Shown: one piece after another, positions 1-9,611 of the stretch
Numbering within the stretch: the first letter of the stretch is position 1
Layout: each line of letters starts with the position of its first letter
Source of the DNA: Desulfovibrionaceae bacterium
GTDB taxonomy: Bacteria > Desulfobacterota > Desulfovibrionia > Desulfovibrionales > Desulfovibrionaceae
Direction: 5' to 3'
Assembly: GCA_016932995.1 (NCBI GenBank)
Contig: JAFGBU010000006.1
Coordinates: forward strand, 1-64,000
Length of the DNA: 64,000 nt
The notes under the pieces: generated by a model
Seen by the model: only the letters and a program-made list of their open reading frames with translations
What the model was told of the DNA's origin: nothing
Database searches by the model: none
Made by a program: the position numbers and the translations under genes

Positions 1-85
1 ACTCGGGGCACCAGTCCTCGAATTTCTGAAGGAAACCGTCCTCGTCAACCTCAAAGTTTTTTCCCTGAAATTCAACAACCGCCAT
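1..85 (-). CDS. dsrC: DsrC, N-terminal fragment (cut by the window edge)
   Basis: Twenty-eight codons read leftward from ATG at 85 and run off the window. The visible protein starts MAVVEFQGKNFEVDEDGFLQ and continues to an F-x-DWCPE segment, the hallmark N-terminus of the DsrC/TusE family. DsrC carries sulfur as a trisulfide for dissimilatory sulfite reductase DsrAB and passes it to the membrane DsrMKJOP complex; the C-terminal redox cysteines lie outside the window. A strong Shine-Dalgarno (GAGGAGG) sits about 6 nt before the ATG. TusE would look similar, but the N-terminus is closest to what I recall of Desulfovibrio DsrC. The gene points away from the next gene. Confidence 0.88.
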   Translation of the reverse strand, partial: MAVVEFQGKNFEVDEDGFLQKFEDWCPE

Positions 86-350
86 ACCGAAAACCTCCTC
101 AAGGTATTTTAAAACCTTTCTCTGATAACCAATTTGGAAAACAGTTGAAATTAGCGGCTCGTGACACCGGACCCGCGGCTTCGCCGATGTCGAAGCATAT
201 AGTTAAATCCTGCCGGAAAAAAATTCAAGAGAAATTTTCCATCAACTCGTCGTCTCTGATCCGATCCCCGGACGGACGCGGGCAAACGCGCTTTATTTTT
301 CGGCCGCCTGCTGGTACAAGCGGCCATAACCACGATCAAGAGGCCGAGAA
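86..350. other. Intergenic region between divergent dsrC and HD gene
   Basis: This 265-nt stretch is clearly less GC-rich than its surroundings. It must hold the dsrC promoter and leader, but I see no convincing -35/-10 pair. A GGCCGC/GCGGCC stem with a 12-nt loop lies near 301-324 without a proper T-run. A short open frame at 145-354 has unbiased third positions and no recognisable protein, so I do not call it. Confidence 0.5.
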
Positions 351-971
351 TTGAAACACCAGCACAAGCCCGGCGGCGGCCTGCTGTCCACCACCCTCCC
401 GCCCCCCCCGCGCACCATGTCCGAAGCGTCCTGGAACACGCCCGACGACCGGGAGTGCGAACGCTACTGGGACCTGTACTCCATGCCCGAGCACATCAGG
501 GAGCACAGCCGCATGGTGGCCAAGGTCTCAGGATACTTGGCAGAGCAGGCCCGAAAGACCGGGCTCGAGGTCTGCGTCCAGGCGGTCAGGGCCTCGGCCC
601 TGCTCCACGACCTGGCCAAGGACTACACCATAAGACACAGCGGGAACCACAGCCAGCTCGGCGCGTCCTGGGTCCTGGACCTGACCGGCAACCCGCTCCT
701 GGCCCAGGGGGTGATGCACCACGTGTTCTGGCCCTTTGAGATCGACGTGGCCAAATACTTCCTGCCCCTGGCCGTGCTCTACGGCGACAAGAGGGTGATC
801 CACGAGCGCCTCACAAGCCTGGAGCAACGCTTCCGGGACCTCCTTGAACGCTATGGAAAAACCGTTGAAATACATGAAAAAATAATGGAAACCAAACGCC
901 AGGCCGAGGTCATTGAGCAGGCCTTCGGCCGGTTCATCAAGGTCGATCTGTCGTGCGCGTGCTTCTCATAG
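351..971 (+). CDS. HD-domain phosphohydrolase
   Basis: A 206-residue soluble protein with the metal-binding signature of the HD superfamily: H52, the H86-D87 pair in LLHDLAKD, and H123/H124 further on. HD proteins of this size usually hydrolyse phosphoester bonds in nucleotides; the substrate is unknown, and a YqeK-like diadenosine tetraphosphatase role is one possibility. TTG at 351 has AAGAGG 7 nt upstream, and the first 22 codons already have G/C third positions. ATG at 417 is an alternative start but has no Shine-Dalgarno. The 3' end overlaps ddl by 19 nt, suggesting coupled translation and an envelope-biogenesis operon. Confidence 0.75.
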   Translation: MKHQHKPGGGLLSTTLPPPPRTMSEASWNTPDDRECERYWDLYSMPEHIREHSRMVAKVSGYLAEQARKTGLEVCVQAVRASALLHDLAKDYTIRHSGNHSQLGASWVLDLTGNPLLAQGVMHHVFWPFEIDVAKYFLPLAVLYGDKRVIHERLTSLEQRFRDLLERYGKTVEIHEKIMETKRQAEVIEQAFGRFIKVDLSCACFS

Positions 972-1858
972 CCGGCGGCTGGTCCGGAGAACGCAAGGTC
1001 TCGCTCGCAGGGGCCGAGAGGATCAACTCGGCCCTCAAGCGGCTGGGCCACGCCGTCAGCCTGCTCGACCCGGCCGAGGAGTTCGCCCGGCTCACGCGCC
1101 GGGCCTCGGCCAGCGACTTCGCCTTCATCAACCTGCACGGCGCGCCCGGCGAGGACGGCCTCATCCAGGCCATGCTCGAGCGCTGCGGCTGCCCCTACCA
1201 GGGTTCGGGCCCGGCGGCCTCGTTTCTGGCCCTGAACAAGGCCGCGGCCAAGGACGTGTTCGACCGCCAGGGCATACCGACCCCTGAATGGGAGCTGATC
1301 TGCCCGGGCTGGGAGGCCGAGGCCCTCGGCCTCAGTGCCCCGCTGTTCGTCAAGCCGGTCAACGGCGGCTCCAGCCTGGGCATGACCCTGGTCCACAGCC
1401 TGGACGAGCTGGAGCCGGCCCTGGAGCTGGTCTTCGGCCGGGGCGAGGCGGCCCTGGTGGAGAGGCGCGTCGAGGGCCCGGAGCTGACCTGCGCGATCCT
1501 GGGCCGCGCGCCCCTGCCCCTGGTCATGATCCGGCCCTCGGCCGGGGCGGCCTTTTTCGACTACCGGAGCAAGTACCTGCCGGGCGGGGCCGAGGAGACA
1601 TGTCCGGCGCCCGTGGACCGCTCGGTGACCGAGGCCGTTCAGGACCTGAGCCTCAGGGCCCACGACGCCCTCGGGCTCTCGGGCTACAGCCGGGCCGACT
1701 ACATCCTGGGCCAGGACGGGCCCATGCTCCTGGAGGTCAACACCCTTCCGGGCATGACCCCGACCAGTCTCCTGCCCCAGGCGGCCGCGGCCGCGGGCTA
1801 CGGATTCGAGGACCTGGTGGCCGAGCTCATCCGCCTGGGCCTTGAGGGGCGCTCCTAG
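953..1858 (+). CDS. ddl: D-alanine--D-alanine ligase
   Basis: An ATP-grasp enzyme of 301 residues that joins two D-alanines for peptidoglycan precursors in the cytoplasm. The HG-x-x-GEDG segment (62-69), the K134-P-x-x-GGSS ATP-binding loop and the C-terminal EVNTLPGMT metal/substrate loop are all intact. Length is typical of Ddl. The GTG start at 953 lies inside the preceding HD gene. The next gene, waaA, begins 2 nt after the stop, so this belongs to a cell-wall/LPS operon. Confidence 0.93.
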   Translation: MRVLLIAGGWSGERKVSLAGAERINSALKRLGHAVSLLDPAEEFARLTRRASASDFAFINLHGAPGEDGLIQAMLERCGCPYQGSGPAASFLALNKAAAKDVFDRQGIPTPEWELICPGWEAEALGLSAPLFVKPVNGGSSLGMTLVHSLDELEPALELVFGRGEAALVERRVEGPELTCAILGRAPLPLVMIRPSAGAAFFDYRSKYLPGGAEETCPAPVDRSVTEAVQDLSLRAHDALGLSGYSRADYILGQDGPMLLEVNTLPGMTPTSLLPQAAAAAGYGFEDLVAELIRLGLEGRS

Positions 1859-1860
1859 GC

Positions 1861-3132
1861 ATGGCTTGCGGGCACCCGGACCCGTTCTTCGGACTCTACG
1901 GCCTGGCCTGGCGCGCGGCCATGACCCTGCTGGCCAGAAACCAGAGGCTCAGGGAGGGCTGGGCCCAGAGGGTCGTTTCGCAATCGCCGGGCCGGGCCGA
2001 GGTCTGGATCCAGGCGGCCAGCGCGGGCGAGGCCCTTCTGGCCGGCGAGATTCTCGACCGCCTGGCCAGGGACCCGGACAAGGCCCTAAGCGTGCTCATG
2101 ACCAGCAACACCAAACAGGGCCTGGACATCCTGGAGGACGCGGCCAAGCGGAACCCGGGCCTGTCCGCCCAGGCCGCGTACTTCCCGTTCGACGCGCCCC
2201 GGCTCATGGACCGGGCCCTGGACCGGGTCCGGCCCAGGGCGGCGGTCCTCTTGGAGGGCGAGCTGTGGCCCGCGTTCATCCGGGCCTGCCGCCGGGCCGG
2301 GACCAGGGTCCTTGTGGCCAACGCCAGGATGACCTCCAAGAGCCTGGCCAGATACCTGGCCTGGCCCGGCCTGACCAGGCGCCTGGCCCCGGACGAGGTC
2401 CTGGCCGTGTCCGAGCAGGACGCCAGGCGCTACGCCGCGCTGTTCGGCCGGGACCGGGTCGAGGTCATGCCGAACATCAAGTTCGACCGGGTCGCGGCCA
2501 AAGGCCCCGGGCCCGGCAAGGACAACCCCCTGGCCGGTCTGGTCGGGCCCAAGGCCCGCTTCGTGGTCCTGGGCTCGGTGCGCGAGGAGGAGGAGCCCGA
2601 GGCCGCCCTGGTGGTCAAGGGCCTGATGCAGAGGATGCCGGAGGCCCTGATCGGCCTCTTCCCCCGGCACATGCACCGGGTCGAGGCCTGGGCCTCGCGC
2701 CTCAAGGCCCTGGGCCTGGCCTGGACCCTGCGCTCGGCGCTTGACGGCCGGGCCGGGCCGGGCCAAGTGATCCTCTGGGACCGATTCGGGGAGCTCGCTT
2801 CGGCCTACGGCCTGGCCAGGGCCGCCTTTGTGGGCGGCAGCCTGGCCCCGCTCGGGGGCCAGAACTTCCTGGAGCCCCTGGCCTGCGGGGTGGTCCCGGT
2901 CATCGGGCCGCACTGGTCCAACTTCGCCTGGGTGGGCCGGGAGATATTCGAGCAGGGCCTGGCGCGCGAGGCCAGGGACTGGACCGGGGTCCTGGACGAG
3001 CTGGCCGGATTGGCCCTGAAACCGCCCTCGAGAACGAACACGGCCAAGGCCGCGGCCCGGTACGTGGACGCCCGGCGGGGCGGGGCGGACATGGTCTGCG
3101 GGCGTATTGCCCTCTTGCTCGATAAAGCTTAG
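1861..3132 (+). CDS. waaA: 3-deoxy-D-manno-octulosonic acid (Kdo) transferase
   Basis: A 423-residue GT30-family protein that moves Kdo from CMP-Kdo to lipid A, the first inner-core LPS step. The ASAGE motif (general base glutamate) follows a short N-terminal segment, and the C-terminal GT-B half has [20 protein letters not shown], the usual nucleotide-binding end of WaaA. The N-terminal membrane anchor common in the family is weak here. kdsB, which makes the CMP-Kdo donor, follows 24 nt later, consistent with the assignment. Confidence 0.93.
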   Translation: MACGHPDPFFGLYGLAWRAAMTLLARNQRLREGWAQRVVSQSPGRAEVWIQAASAGEALLAGEILDRLARDPDKALSVLMTSNTKQGLDILEDAAKRNPGLSAQAAYFPFDAPRLMDRALDRVRPRAAVLLEGELWPAFIRACRRAGTRVLVANARMTSKSLARYLAWPGLTRRLAPDEVLAVSEQDARRYAALFGRDRVEVMPNIKFDRVAAKGPGPGKDNPLAGLVGPKARFVVLGSVREEEEPEAALVVKGLMQRMPEALIGLFPRHMHRVEAWASRLKALGLAWTLRSALDGRAGPGQVILWDRFGELASAYGLARAAFVGGSLAPLGGQNFLEPLACGVVPVIGPHWSNFAWVGREIFEQGLAREARDWTGVLDELAGLALKPPSRTNTAKAAARYVDARRGGADMVCGRIALLLDKA

Positions 3133-3156
3133 ATACAAGGTCAACGACGGTCAGCC

Positions 3157-3894
3157 ATGGACAGCCCGCCAAAATTCTTCGGCGTTATCCCGGCGCGCTA
3201 CGCGTCCAGCCGGTTTCCGGGCAAGCCCCTGGCCCAGATACTCGGAAGGCCCATGTTCTGGCACGTGTACGAGCGGGCCGCGCGCTGTCCGGAGCTGGAA
3301 AGGGTCGTGCTGGCCACCGACGACCAGAGGATACTCGTTGCGGCCGAGGATCTCGGCGTGCCCGCGCTGATGACCGCCCGCGGGCACCAGAGCGGCACGG
3401 ACCGGGTCCTGGAGGCGGCCAGGCTCATGGAGCTGCCCGGGGACTGCGTGGTGCTCAACATCCAGGGCGACGAGCCCGCCCTGGACCCGGCCATGCTCTC
3501 CGAGCTCGTCGGGCCTTTTGTTTCGCCCGAGGTCCGGGTGAGCACCCTGGCCAGGCGGATCGGCCCGGAGGAGGCCAAGAGCCCGGACAGGGTCAAGGTC
3601 GTGGTGGACAGACGCGGCCGGGCGCTCTACTTCTCCAGGGCGGCCATCCCCTTCGGCCGGGACGGGGGCCATCTCCTGCACCTGGGCCTCTACGCCCTGC
3701 GCATGGAGACCCTGGAGATGTTCGCCTCACTTTCGCGCGGCCCACTGGAGCTGCGCGAGGGCCTGGAGCAGCTCAGGCTCCTGGAGAACGGCGTGCCCGT
3801 CCAGGTCATTATTACAGAACACCGCTGCCTCGGGGTGGACAGGCCAGAGGACCTGGAGGCGGCGACGAGGATGATCTTGGAGCAAAGGCAATGA
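3157..3894 (+). CDS. kdsB: CMP-Kdo synthetase (3-deoxy-manno-octulosonate cytidylyltransferase)
   Basis: A 245-residue nucleotidyltransferase that activates Kdo with CTP. It opens with [19 protein letters not shown], the canonical CTP-binding loop, followed by an ATDD segment and the [11 protein letters not shown] motif that binds Mg2+. Length matches KdsB. The stop overlaps the carA start by 4 nt (ATGA), indicating translational coupling. Together with waaA it supplies and uses CMP-Kdo. Confidence 0.95.
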   Translation: MDSPPKFFGVIPARYASSRFPGKPLAQILGRPMFWHVYERAARCPELERVVLATDDQRILVAAEDLGVPALMTARGHQSGTDRVLEAARLMELPGDCVVLNIQGDEPALDPAMLSELVGPFVSPEVRVSTLARRIGPEEAKSPDRVKVVVDRRGRALYFSRAAIPFGRDGGHLLHLGLYALRMETLEMFASLSRGPLELREGLEQLRLLENGVPVQVIITEHRCLGVDRPEDLEAATRMILEQRQ

Positions 3895-5015
3895 GAGCCG
3901 TACTGGCCCTGGAGGACGGGACCCTTTTCGAGGGCTCCTCGTTCACCGGCCCCGGCGAGGCCGGGGGCGAGGTGATCTTCAACACCGGCATGACCGGCTA
4001 CCAGGAAATACTCACCGACCCGTCCTACGCGGGCCAGATGGTCTGCATGACCTACCCGCTGATCGGCAACTACGGGGTCAACCACGAGGACGTGGAGTCC
4101 TCCGGGGTCCACGCCGCGGCCCTGATCGTCAGGGAATGCTGCAAGAGGCCGAGCAACTGGCGGGCGGCCATGTCCCTGCCCGAATACCTTTCCCGGGCCG
4201 GGGTCGTGGGCGTGGAGGGCGTGGACACCAGGGCCCTGACCCGGCACCTGCGCCTGGCCGGGGCCATGCGCGGCCTGATCAGCACCCAGGACCTCGCGGC
4301 CAAGGACCTGGTGGCCCGGGCCCGGGCCCTGCCCTCCATGGAGGGGCTCAACCTGGCCGACTCCGTGAGCCTGAAGTCCGCCTGCGCCTGGACCGGAGAG
4401 GGCCTCTCCCCGCTCGACCCCTCGGGCGGCCGGACCTGGTCGGGCAAAGGCCCCAGGCTAGCGGTCCTGGACTGCGGGACCAAGTGGAACATCTTCAGGC
4501 TGCTCGCGGACCAGGGCTTCGAGATCATCGCCGCGCCCTCGACCTGGACGGCGGACGACATCCGGGCCCTCGAACCGGACGCGGTCTTTCTGTCCAACGG
4601 ACCCGGGGACCCTGCCGCCCTGGGCCACGTGGTCGAGACCGCGCGCGACCTGGCCCGGGACCTGCCCGTGGCCGGGATCTGCCTCGGGCACCAGATACTC
4701 GGCCTGGCCCTGGGCGGCAGGACCTTCAAGCTCAAGTTCGGGCATCACGGCTGCAACCATCCGGTCATGGACCTGGAGAGCGGCAAGATCGAGATATCCT
4801 CCCAGAACCACGGGTTCTGCGTGGACCTTTCCGGGCTGGACAGGGTCAGGCCCACGCACCGGAACCTGAACGACGGGACCCTGGAGGGCTTCGCCCACAA
4901 GGACCTGCCGGTCATGGCCATCCAATACCACCCCGAGGCGGCGCCCGGACCGCACGACAGCAGATATTTCTTCAAGCGCTTCAGGGACATGGTCCGGGAA
5001 CACAGGGGTAAATAG
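3891..5015 (+). CDS. carA: Carbamoyl-phosphate synthase small (glutaminase) subunit
   Basis: A 374-residue class I glutamine amidotransferase subunit releasing ammonia for carbamoyl phosphate (pyrimidine and arginine synthesis). The N-terminal CarA-specific domain (1-180) precedes the GATase domain with nucleophile C264 in GICLGHQ and the H347/E349 dyad in YHPEA. The large subunit carB is not in this window. The ATG overlaps the kdsB stop. Confidence 0.96.
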   Translation: MRAVLALEDGTLFEGSSFTGPGEAGGEVIFNTGMTGYQEILTDPSYAGQMVCMTYPLIGNYGVNHEDVESSGVHAAALIVRECCKRPSNWRAAMSLPEYLSRAGVVGVEGVDTRALTRHLRLAGAMRGLISTQDLAAKDLVARARALPSMEGLNLADSVSLKSACAWTGEGLSPLDPSGGRTWSGKGPRLAVLDCGTKWNIFRLLADQGFEIIAAPSTWTADDIRALEPDAVFLSNGPGDPAALGHVVETARDLARDLPVAGICLGHQILGLALGGRTFKLKFGHHGCNHPVMDLESGKIEISSQNHGFCVDLSGLDRVRPTHRNLNDGTLEGFAHKDLPVMAIQYHPEAAPGPHDSRYFFKRFRDMVREHRGK

Positions 5016-5067
5016 ACCTCCCGGACCAGCAAAGACAAGGCGGCCGTCCCGCCGGGGAGAGGCGAAC

Positions 5068-5871
5068 ATGTCCACTGAACTCATAACCGCCCGCAAGAAG
5101 ATCAGCTCGGTGGGGACCCTGCTCAAGCAGAAGCGCCACATGCCGGCGGTCCAGAGCCTCCACGACGCCCTGATCATGGTCCTGAAGCACACCCTGATGC
5201 GCAGCGAGCGCGACGAGTTCGAGCGCATGATCGCCCAGGCCGTGGACACCCTGAACAACGACAAGGGCCTGCGCCAGCTCTACCCGCTGATCATCCGCTA
5301 CAACCCGGGCAAGGAAAAGGAGCTCCTGGAGGCCATGCGCGAGCTCCTGGTCGAGCTGCAGCGGGTGGTCACGGAAAACGCCCAGCAGGACCTGGCCGAG
5401 ATCGAGCGGCGCAAGCAGGAGGGCCTTCAGAAGGGCCAGGAGCTCATCGACCGGGGCGAGTATGACGAGGCCAGGAGGGTCTTTGACCAGCTGGTAGGTG
5501 AGTTCCAGTCGGACACGGACCTCAAGGCGGACATCGCCGACCGCTTCCTCAAGGTGGAGCGCTACGAGGACGCCCTGGTCTACTTGGAGGAGGCCCTGCG
5601 CCACGACCCCAACGCCATCTATCTGTACAACCGCATCGGCATCGTCCTGCGCAAGATGAGGGACTTCGAGACCGCGGAAAAGTACTACAAGAAGGCCCTG
5701 GAAATATCGGCCCAGGACGAGTACCTGCACTTCAACATCGGACGGCTGTACATAGACTGGCAGAAGTGGGACAAGGTCAGGGAGGCCGCGGAAAAGGCCC
5801 TCAAGGTCAACCCCGAGTTCGCCGAGGCCCACAAGATGCTCGCCTTCGCGAGCCGCAAGCTGGGCGGCTAG
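5068..5871 (+). CDS. Tetratricopeptide repeat protein
   Basis: A 267-residue protein with no signal peptide or membrane segment. The N-terminal half is helical and charged; residues about 130-267 contain at least three TPR units, seen as alternating A/Y/A positions such as GEYDEARRVFDQLV and RDFETAEKYYKKAL. TPR proteins bind partner proteins; the partner is not evident. A good Shine-Dalgarno (GGGGAGAGG) precedes the ATG. It lies between carA and a flavoprotein gene, both on the same strand with short gaps. Confidence 0.8.
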   Translation: MSTELITARKKISSVGTLLKQKRHMPAVQSLHDALIMVLKHTLMRSERDEFERMIAQAVDTLNNDKGLRQLYPLIIRYNPGKEKELLEAMRELLVELQRVVTENAQQDLAEIERRKQEGLQKGQELIDRGEYDEARRVFDQLVGEFQSDTDLKADIADRFLKVERYEDALVYLEEALRHDPNAIYLYNRIGIVLRKMRDFETAEKYYKKALEISAQDEYLHFNIGRLYIDWQKWDKVREAAEKALKVNPEFAEAHKMLAFASRKLGG

Positions 5872-5916
5872 GTCCGTCCAGCGCCCCCTGCCGGACAACA
5901 GGGCCTTGGGGCCGCC

Positions 5917-7353
5917 ATGCATCCGATCCACGACGCCGAGGTCCTGATCCTCGGAGCCGGCCTGAGCGGCCTGCGCGCGGCCATGGCCGCGCGCAAGGCC
6001 GGGCCCACGGCCAGAATCACTGTCGCCTCCCTGGCGCGCGGGGCCTCGGGATCGAGCTTCGCCAACCAAAACAACGCCCTGGGCATGCAGGTTCCGGCCG
6101 ACGACCCGGACCGGGAGGCCTTTGTGCGCGAGGTCCTGGACCTGGCAGGGCCGGGGACAGCGCGCAGGAGGCTGGTCGAGGTCATGGCCGCCGAGGCCCT
6201 GCCCAGGCTCAGGGACCTGGAGGCCCTGGGCCTGAAGTTCCGCCGGAACGCGGACCGAAAACTTCGGCTCGCAACAGGCTGCTTCAGTGCGGCCAGGCGC
6301 TGCGCCGTGTTCGACGACCTGAACCACGCATACAATCAATTCATCAAAAAACTGGATGGTTGCGAGATCACGTTTTTAACCGAGCAGGAGGTCCTGGGGC
6401 TGGTCGTGGAGGCCGATGCAATCCGGGGCGCGGTGTTGTCCGGCCCAAAGGGGGAGCCCCTGCCGGTCCGGGCCGGGGCGGTGATCGCGGCCCTGGGGGG
6501 CCCGGCGGCCCTGTACGCCAGGGACATGTCCGGCCCGGGCAACACCGGCTCGTCCTACGGGCTCCTGGCCGAGGCCGGGGCCGAGATGGCCAACGCGGGG
6601 TTCATCCAGTTCATGTGGGCCGAGCCCGAGGGCATGGCCTTCGTGTCCCCGGCCCGGCTGCTCGGCCCGGAGTCCAGGATCAAGACCCCGGACGACCGCC
6701 GGCTGGACCCGGCCGAGGTCTTGGCCGGACGCGGCGATCCGGACCGGCTCCGAGAGTCGCGGGCCGGGCACTGCCCGGCCGGGTACGGCCTTGAGGACGC
6801 CTGCCTGGACGAGGTCCTGATCAGAAACCTGGACCCCGAGGGAATCGCCCGCCTGGACACGGCCGAGGGCGAGATCAGGGTCGGGCTGTTCGCCCAGGCC
6901 GGAAACGGCGGGGCGCTCATCGACGAGCACGGCCGCACGAAGGTGAGCGGGCTTTTCGCCTGCGGCGAATGCGCCACGGGCATGCACGGGGCCAACCGCC
7001 TGGGCGGGGGCATGGTCCTGGCCACCCAGGTCTTCGGGGCCAGGGCCGGCCGGGCGGCGGCCCTGGAGGCGGACCGGGCCGCGGCCGGCTCCGAGGAGGC
7101 CCTCCTGGAATCGGCTTCGGAACTTGTTCAGGACCGGGACCAACAGCGCACCGGCCCGCCAAAATGGATCAGGCAGGGGATGCAGGGTCACGTCCTGCTG
7201 GGCCGCAGGCCGGGCCTTGAAGGGTTCAAAAAGAGGCTGGAGCAGGCGGCCGGGGGCCCGGAGCGCCGGGCCGCCCTGGCGGCCCGATCCGCCCTGGCAA
7301 TCATCGCCCAGTGCCCGCAACCATGCGCCTGGCCAGATCCAGGGCGGCCTTGA
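5917..7353 (+). CDS. FAD-dependent oxidoreductase of the fumarate reductase/L-aspartate oxidase type
   Basis: A 478-residue flavoprotein. A Rossmann GxGxxG motif (residues 13-18, GAGLSG) binds FAD, and the C-terminal [16 protein letters not shown] segment is the signature of the FrdA/SdhA/NadB/AprA group. No signal peptide or cytochrome domain is present. It is somewhat shorter than NadB (about 530), and no nadA or Fe-S subunit lies beside it, so the substrate is open. The last 53 nt overlap the end of convergent pdxA; codon bias supports both frames. Confidence 0.75.
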   Translation: MHPIHDAEVLILGAGLSGLRAAMAARKAGPTARITVASLARGASGSSFANQNNALGMQVPADDPDREAFVREVLDLAGPGTARRRLVEVMAAEALPRLRDLEALGLKFRRNADRKLRLATGCFSAARRCAVFDDLNHAYNQFIKKLDGCEITFLTEQEVLGLVVEADAIRGAVLSGPKGEPLPVRAGAVIAALGGPAALYARDMSGPGNTGSSYGLLAEAGAEMANAGFIQFMWAEPEGMAFVSPARLLGPESRIKTPDDRRLDPAEVLAGRGDPDRLRESRAGHCPAGYGLEDACLDEVLIRNLDPEGIARLDTAEGEIRVGLFAQAGNGGALIDEHGRTKVSGLFACGECATGMHGANRLGGGMVLATQVFGARAGRAAALEADRAAAGSEEALLESASELVQDRDQQRTGPPKWIRQGMQGHVLLGRRPGLEGFKKRLEQAAGGPERRAALAARSALAIIAQCPQPCAWPDPGRP

Positions 7354-8272
7354 AGCTGTCCAGACAGGCCCGGCCCGTGCCCACCAGGTCGTAGCCCGTG
7401 CCGTGGTCCGGCGAGGTGCGCGGACAGGGCAGGCCCAGGGTCACGTTGACCGCCTCGCTGAAGTGCAGGAGCTTGAGCGGTCCCAGGCCCTGGTCGTGGT
7501 ACATGGCCAGGACCGCGGCGTAGTCGCCCCGGGCCGCGAAATAAAAGACCGTGTCCGCGGCCAGGGGCCCGACAACGTCCAGGCCCTCGGACTTGGCCTG
7601 GTCCACGGCCGGGCCGATGACCTCGATCTCCTCCCGGCCGATGCGGCCGGACTCCCCGGCGTGCGGGTTCAGGCCGCAGACCGCCAGCGGACCGGTGTGG
7701 CCCAGGCCGCGCACAAAGTCCGAGGTCAGCCGCAGGCAGCGCAGGATGCGCTCGCGGGTGATCAGGCCGGGCACGTCCTTGAGCGGCGGATGGGTGGTGA
7801 CCAGGCTGACCCTGAGCCTGGGCCCGCACAGGTGCATGCACACGTTGTCCCGGCCCACGCCCAGGCCCTGGGCCAGGAACTCGGTGTGCCCGGGAAAGTC
7901 AAAGCCCGCGGCCTGGAGCATGGCCTTGTTCAGGGGGCAGGTCACCAGGCCCTGGCACACGCCGGAGCCAAGCAGCGAAATTGCGGCCTCAAGGCTCAGG
8001 CCCGCGGCCAGCCCGCCCTCGGGCGAGGCCAGGCCGGGCCGGAACACAAGCCCTGAAAGGCCCGGGGGCTCAAAGGCGTAGACCCCGGCGGGCAGATAGG
8101 CGATCTCCCCGGGCTCGGCCAGGGCCCGGACCCGCAGGCCGGCCAGCCCGGACAGGGGCCCGAGGATGAGAAGCCTCTCGTTCGGCCCGGGCCGGGCCTT
8201 TGAAAGGGTCCGGACCACGAGCTCCGGGCCCAGCCCGGCCGGGTCGCCCAGGGTGACGCAGAGGGTCCTCAC
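7301..8272 (-). CDS. pdxA: 4-hydroxythreonine-4-phosphate dehydrogenase
   Basis: A 323-residue protein beginning RTLCVTLGDPAGLGPELV, the conserved PdxA N-terminus. It oxidises and decarboxylates 4-phosphohydroxy-L-threonine in the DXP-dependent pyridoxal phosphate pathway. The family's metal-binding histidines are present, including GHTEF, LCGLNPHAGE and AMYHDQGL. The GTG start at 8272 overlaps the Nudix stop by 4 nt, so the two genes form one minus-strand unit. Confidence 0.94.
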   Translation of the reverse strand: MRTLCVTLGDPAGLGPELVVRTLSKARPGPNERLLILGPLSGLAGLRVRALAEPGEIAYLPAGVYAFEPPGLSGLVFRPGLASPEGGLAAGLSLEAAISLLGSGVCQGLVTCPLNKAMLQAAGFDFPGHTEFLAQGLGVGRDNVCMHLCGPRLRVSLVTTHPPLKDVPGLITRERILRCLRLTSDFVRGLGHTGPLAVCGLNPHAGESGRIGREEIEVIGPAVDQAKSEGLDVVGPLAADTVFYFAARGDYAAVLAMYHDQGLGPLKLLHFSEAVNVTLGLPCPRTSPDHGTGYDLVGTGRACLDSFKAALDLARRMVAGTGR

Positions 8273-8739
8273 CCGGCCTCCGAAGGGGGGTTCAAGACCT
8301 CGATCCGGCGCCTGAAGTCAGCCACTATCCGGCCGTGGTCAAAGGCCAGGTCCGGCAGCCTGTCGAGGCCGAAGAACCGGGCCCCGGCCGCGTCGTCCCC
8401 GGCCCTCAGGGCCTTGGGGTCCACGGCCTGGGCAATGTAGACCACGCTTATGGTGTGCATCCTGGGGTCGCGCGCGGGATCGGAATAGACCCCGAGCAGC
8501 CCGGTCAGGACCACATCGAGCCCGGTCTCCTCAAGGGCCTCGCGCACCGCGGCCCGCTCGCAGGTCTCGCCGTGGTCCACGAACCCGCCGGGCAGGGCCC
8601 AGCCGGGCGGCGGGTTCCTGCGCTCCACCAGGACAATCCCGAGCCCGGGCTCGAAGACCACCACGTCCACGGTGGGAAACGGGTTGTCATAGACCTCGAC
8701 AGCCGCCCCGCAGGCCGGACAGCTCTTCATCCTGCGCAC
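8269..8739 (-). CDS. Nudix hydrolase with N-terminal zinc-ribbon-like cysteines
   Basis: A 156-residue protein whose Nudix box GGFVDHGETCERAAVREALEETGL fits the GX5EX7REUXEEXGU pattern, binding Mg2+ to hydrolyse a nucleoside diphosphate linked to another group. A CPAC pair near the N-terminus is a partial zinc ribbon. The substrate is unknown; ADP-ribose or NADH are plausible. GTG at 8739 has a GGAGG-type site just upstream; ATG at 8730 is possible but the site would then be far away. Translationally coupled to pdxA. Confidence 0.85.
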   Translation of the reverse strand: MRRMKSCPACGAAVEVYDNPFPTVDVVVFEPGLGIVLVERRNPPPGWALPGGFVDHGETCERAAVREALEETGLDVVLTGLLGVYSDPARDPRMHTISVVYIAQAVDPKALRAGDDAAGARFFGLDRLPDLAFDHGRIVADFRRRIEVLNPPSEAG

Positions 8740-8820
8740 ATTTCCCCCTCCTCTCCCGGGCCAAACCCGGACCTGATCTGGTTTCGGCCTATCCCCAGGC
8801 AGGGTGCTTCGTCAAATCAG

Positions 8821-8850
8821 GGCCCGGGGTAAAATTTATTATACCCGGCC
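8821..8850 (+). repeat. Hairpin with CGGGGTAAAA side, first of three related
   Basis: GGCC-GGG-TA pairs with TACCCGGCC around an AT-rich loop, allowing single-base bulges. CGGGGTAAAA in this orientation also occurs on the minus strand in the hairpins at 9562-9594 and 9612-9644. It is upstream of the Nudix gene on the opposite strand to transcription. The relation is weaker than between the other two copies. Confidence 0.4.
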
Positions 8851-8957
8851 AATAAACGGCCCGCGGCCGGCCAAGGCCTGATCGAGACCTGCGGTCCGGC
8901 CCGGCGGCCGGGGCCTGAAAAGCCCCGCGGCCCGGGCGCGCAGGCAGGTCCTTGAAA

Positions 8958-9017
8958 CGAAAGCAGCCTCCCGCGGGACCGCCCCGGGGAAGCTGACTTC
9001 GGCAAAAGAAGGAAGGT
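8958..9017 (+). repeat. Repeated hairpin plus A/G tail, copy 1
   Basis: Arms CGAAAGCAGC and GCTGACTTCG pair at 8 of 10 positions around a core with CTCC, GCGGGACCG and CCCGGGGAA. It is followed by GCAAAAGAAGGAAGGT at 9002-9017. Copy 2 at 9372-9444 has the same core plan and the identical 16-nt tail but different arm sequences. Could be a repetitive extragenic palindrome or a structured RNA. Confidence 0.6.
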
Positions 9018-9371
9018 TCTGTGTCGTCTCTTGCTTTACCTCCTGCATTTTTGAGGCCAAAAACAAAGATTTCCCGGCCTTAAAAATAAATACAGCTATT
9101 TTAAATACTTGCCTCGACAGGCCAGGACCGGGCCATGGGTCCGGAGGCCGTGGGGCGGTACAAGGTTTTTGACCCGCCTCCCGGGGCCGGGCGCGGGCCG
9201 CCTCCCAGGGCCGGGGCCGGTATGGGATACCGGGCCGGGTCTGGGGGGCCCGGCCCCGGGGCTCCAGTCTGGTGGCCCGGCCAACAGGCAAGAGGCCCGG
9301 GCCCAAAGGCCGCCTTTGGCCCGGCGGGCCGATTCGCGGGCTCTGCGGGCGATGTCGGCCCTTGGCCGAAA

Positions 9372-9444
9372 ACGAATCAGGCCTCCTGCGGGACCGTCCC
9401 GAGGAAGCCTGATTCGTGCTTCACGCATGCAAAAGAAGGAAGGT
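9372..9444 (+). repeat. Repeated hairpin plus A/G tail, copy 2
   Basis: ACGAATCAGGC (9372-9382) and GCCTGATTCGT (9407-9417) are a perfect 11-bp stem enclosing a second, nearly perfect stem (TCCT-CGGG with CCCG-AGGA) and a short loop. After an 11-nt linker comes GCAAAAGAAGGAAGGT (9429-9444), identical to copy 1. The stem is far stronger than chance. Confidence 0.65.
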
Positions 9445-9561
9445 GCCCTGGTTATTGCATCCGGCATGCCAAAGTTTGAGCAATGGTCAATGCAACTTTT
9501 TATAAAACTATTTCAAAATGTTACCTGTTTAAAACAACGACCGGGGCCAGGCCCTGGCCGG

Positions 9562-9594
9562 GGATTCGGGTTCAAGTTTTTTTACCCCGAATCC
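9562..9594 (-). repeat. Hairpin with conserved T-rich loop, copy A
   Basis: GGATTCGGG and CCCGAATCC form a 9-bp stem. The loop and stem tops read GGTTCAA, a run of Ts, then ACCCCG; 19 of 21 positions match the hairpin at 9612-9644 although the outer arms differ. Confidence 0.5.
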
Positions 9595-9611
9595 AACCGC
9601 GGCCTGTGCCG

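Noticed and set aside
145-354. Short open frame of 69 codons between dsrC and the HD gene
   Set aside because: Third positions are not G/C biased, there is no ribosome site and no recognisable protein.
9121-9320. Many GGCCCGGG palindromes as terminators or protein sites
   Set aside because: Such words are expected in GC-rich low-complexity DNA and have no T-run or fixed spacing.
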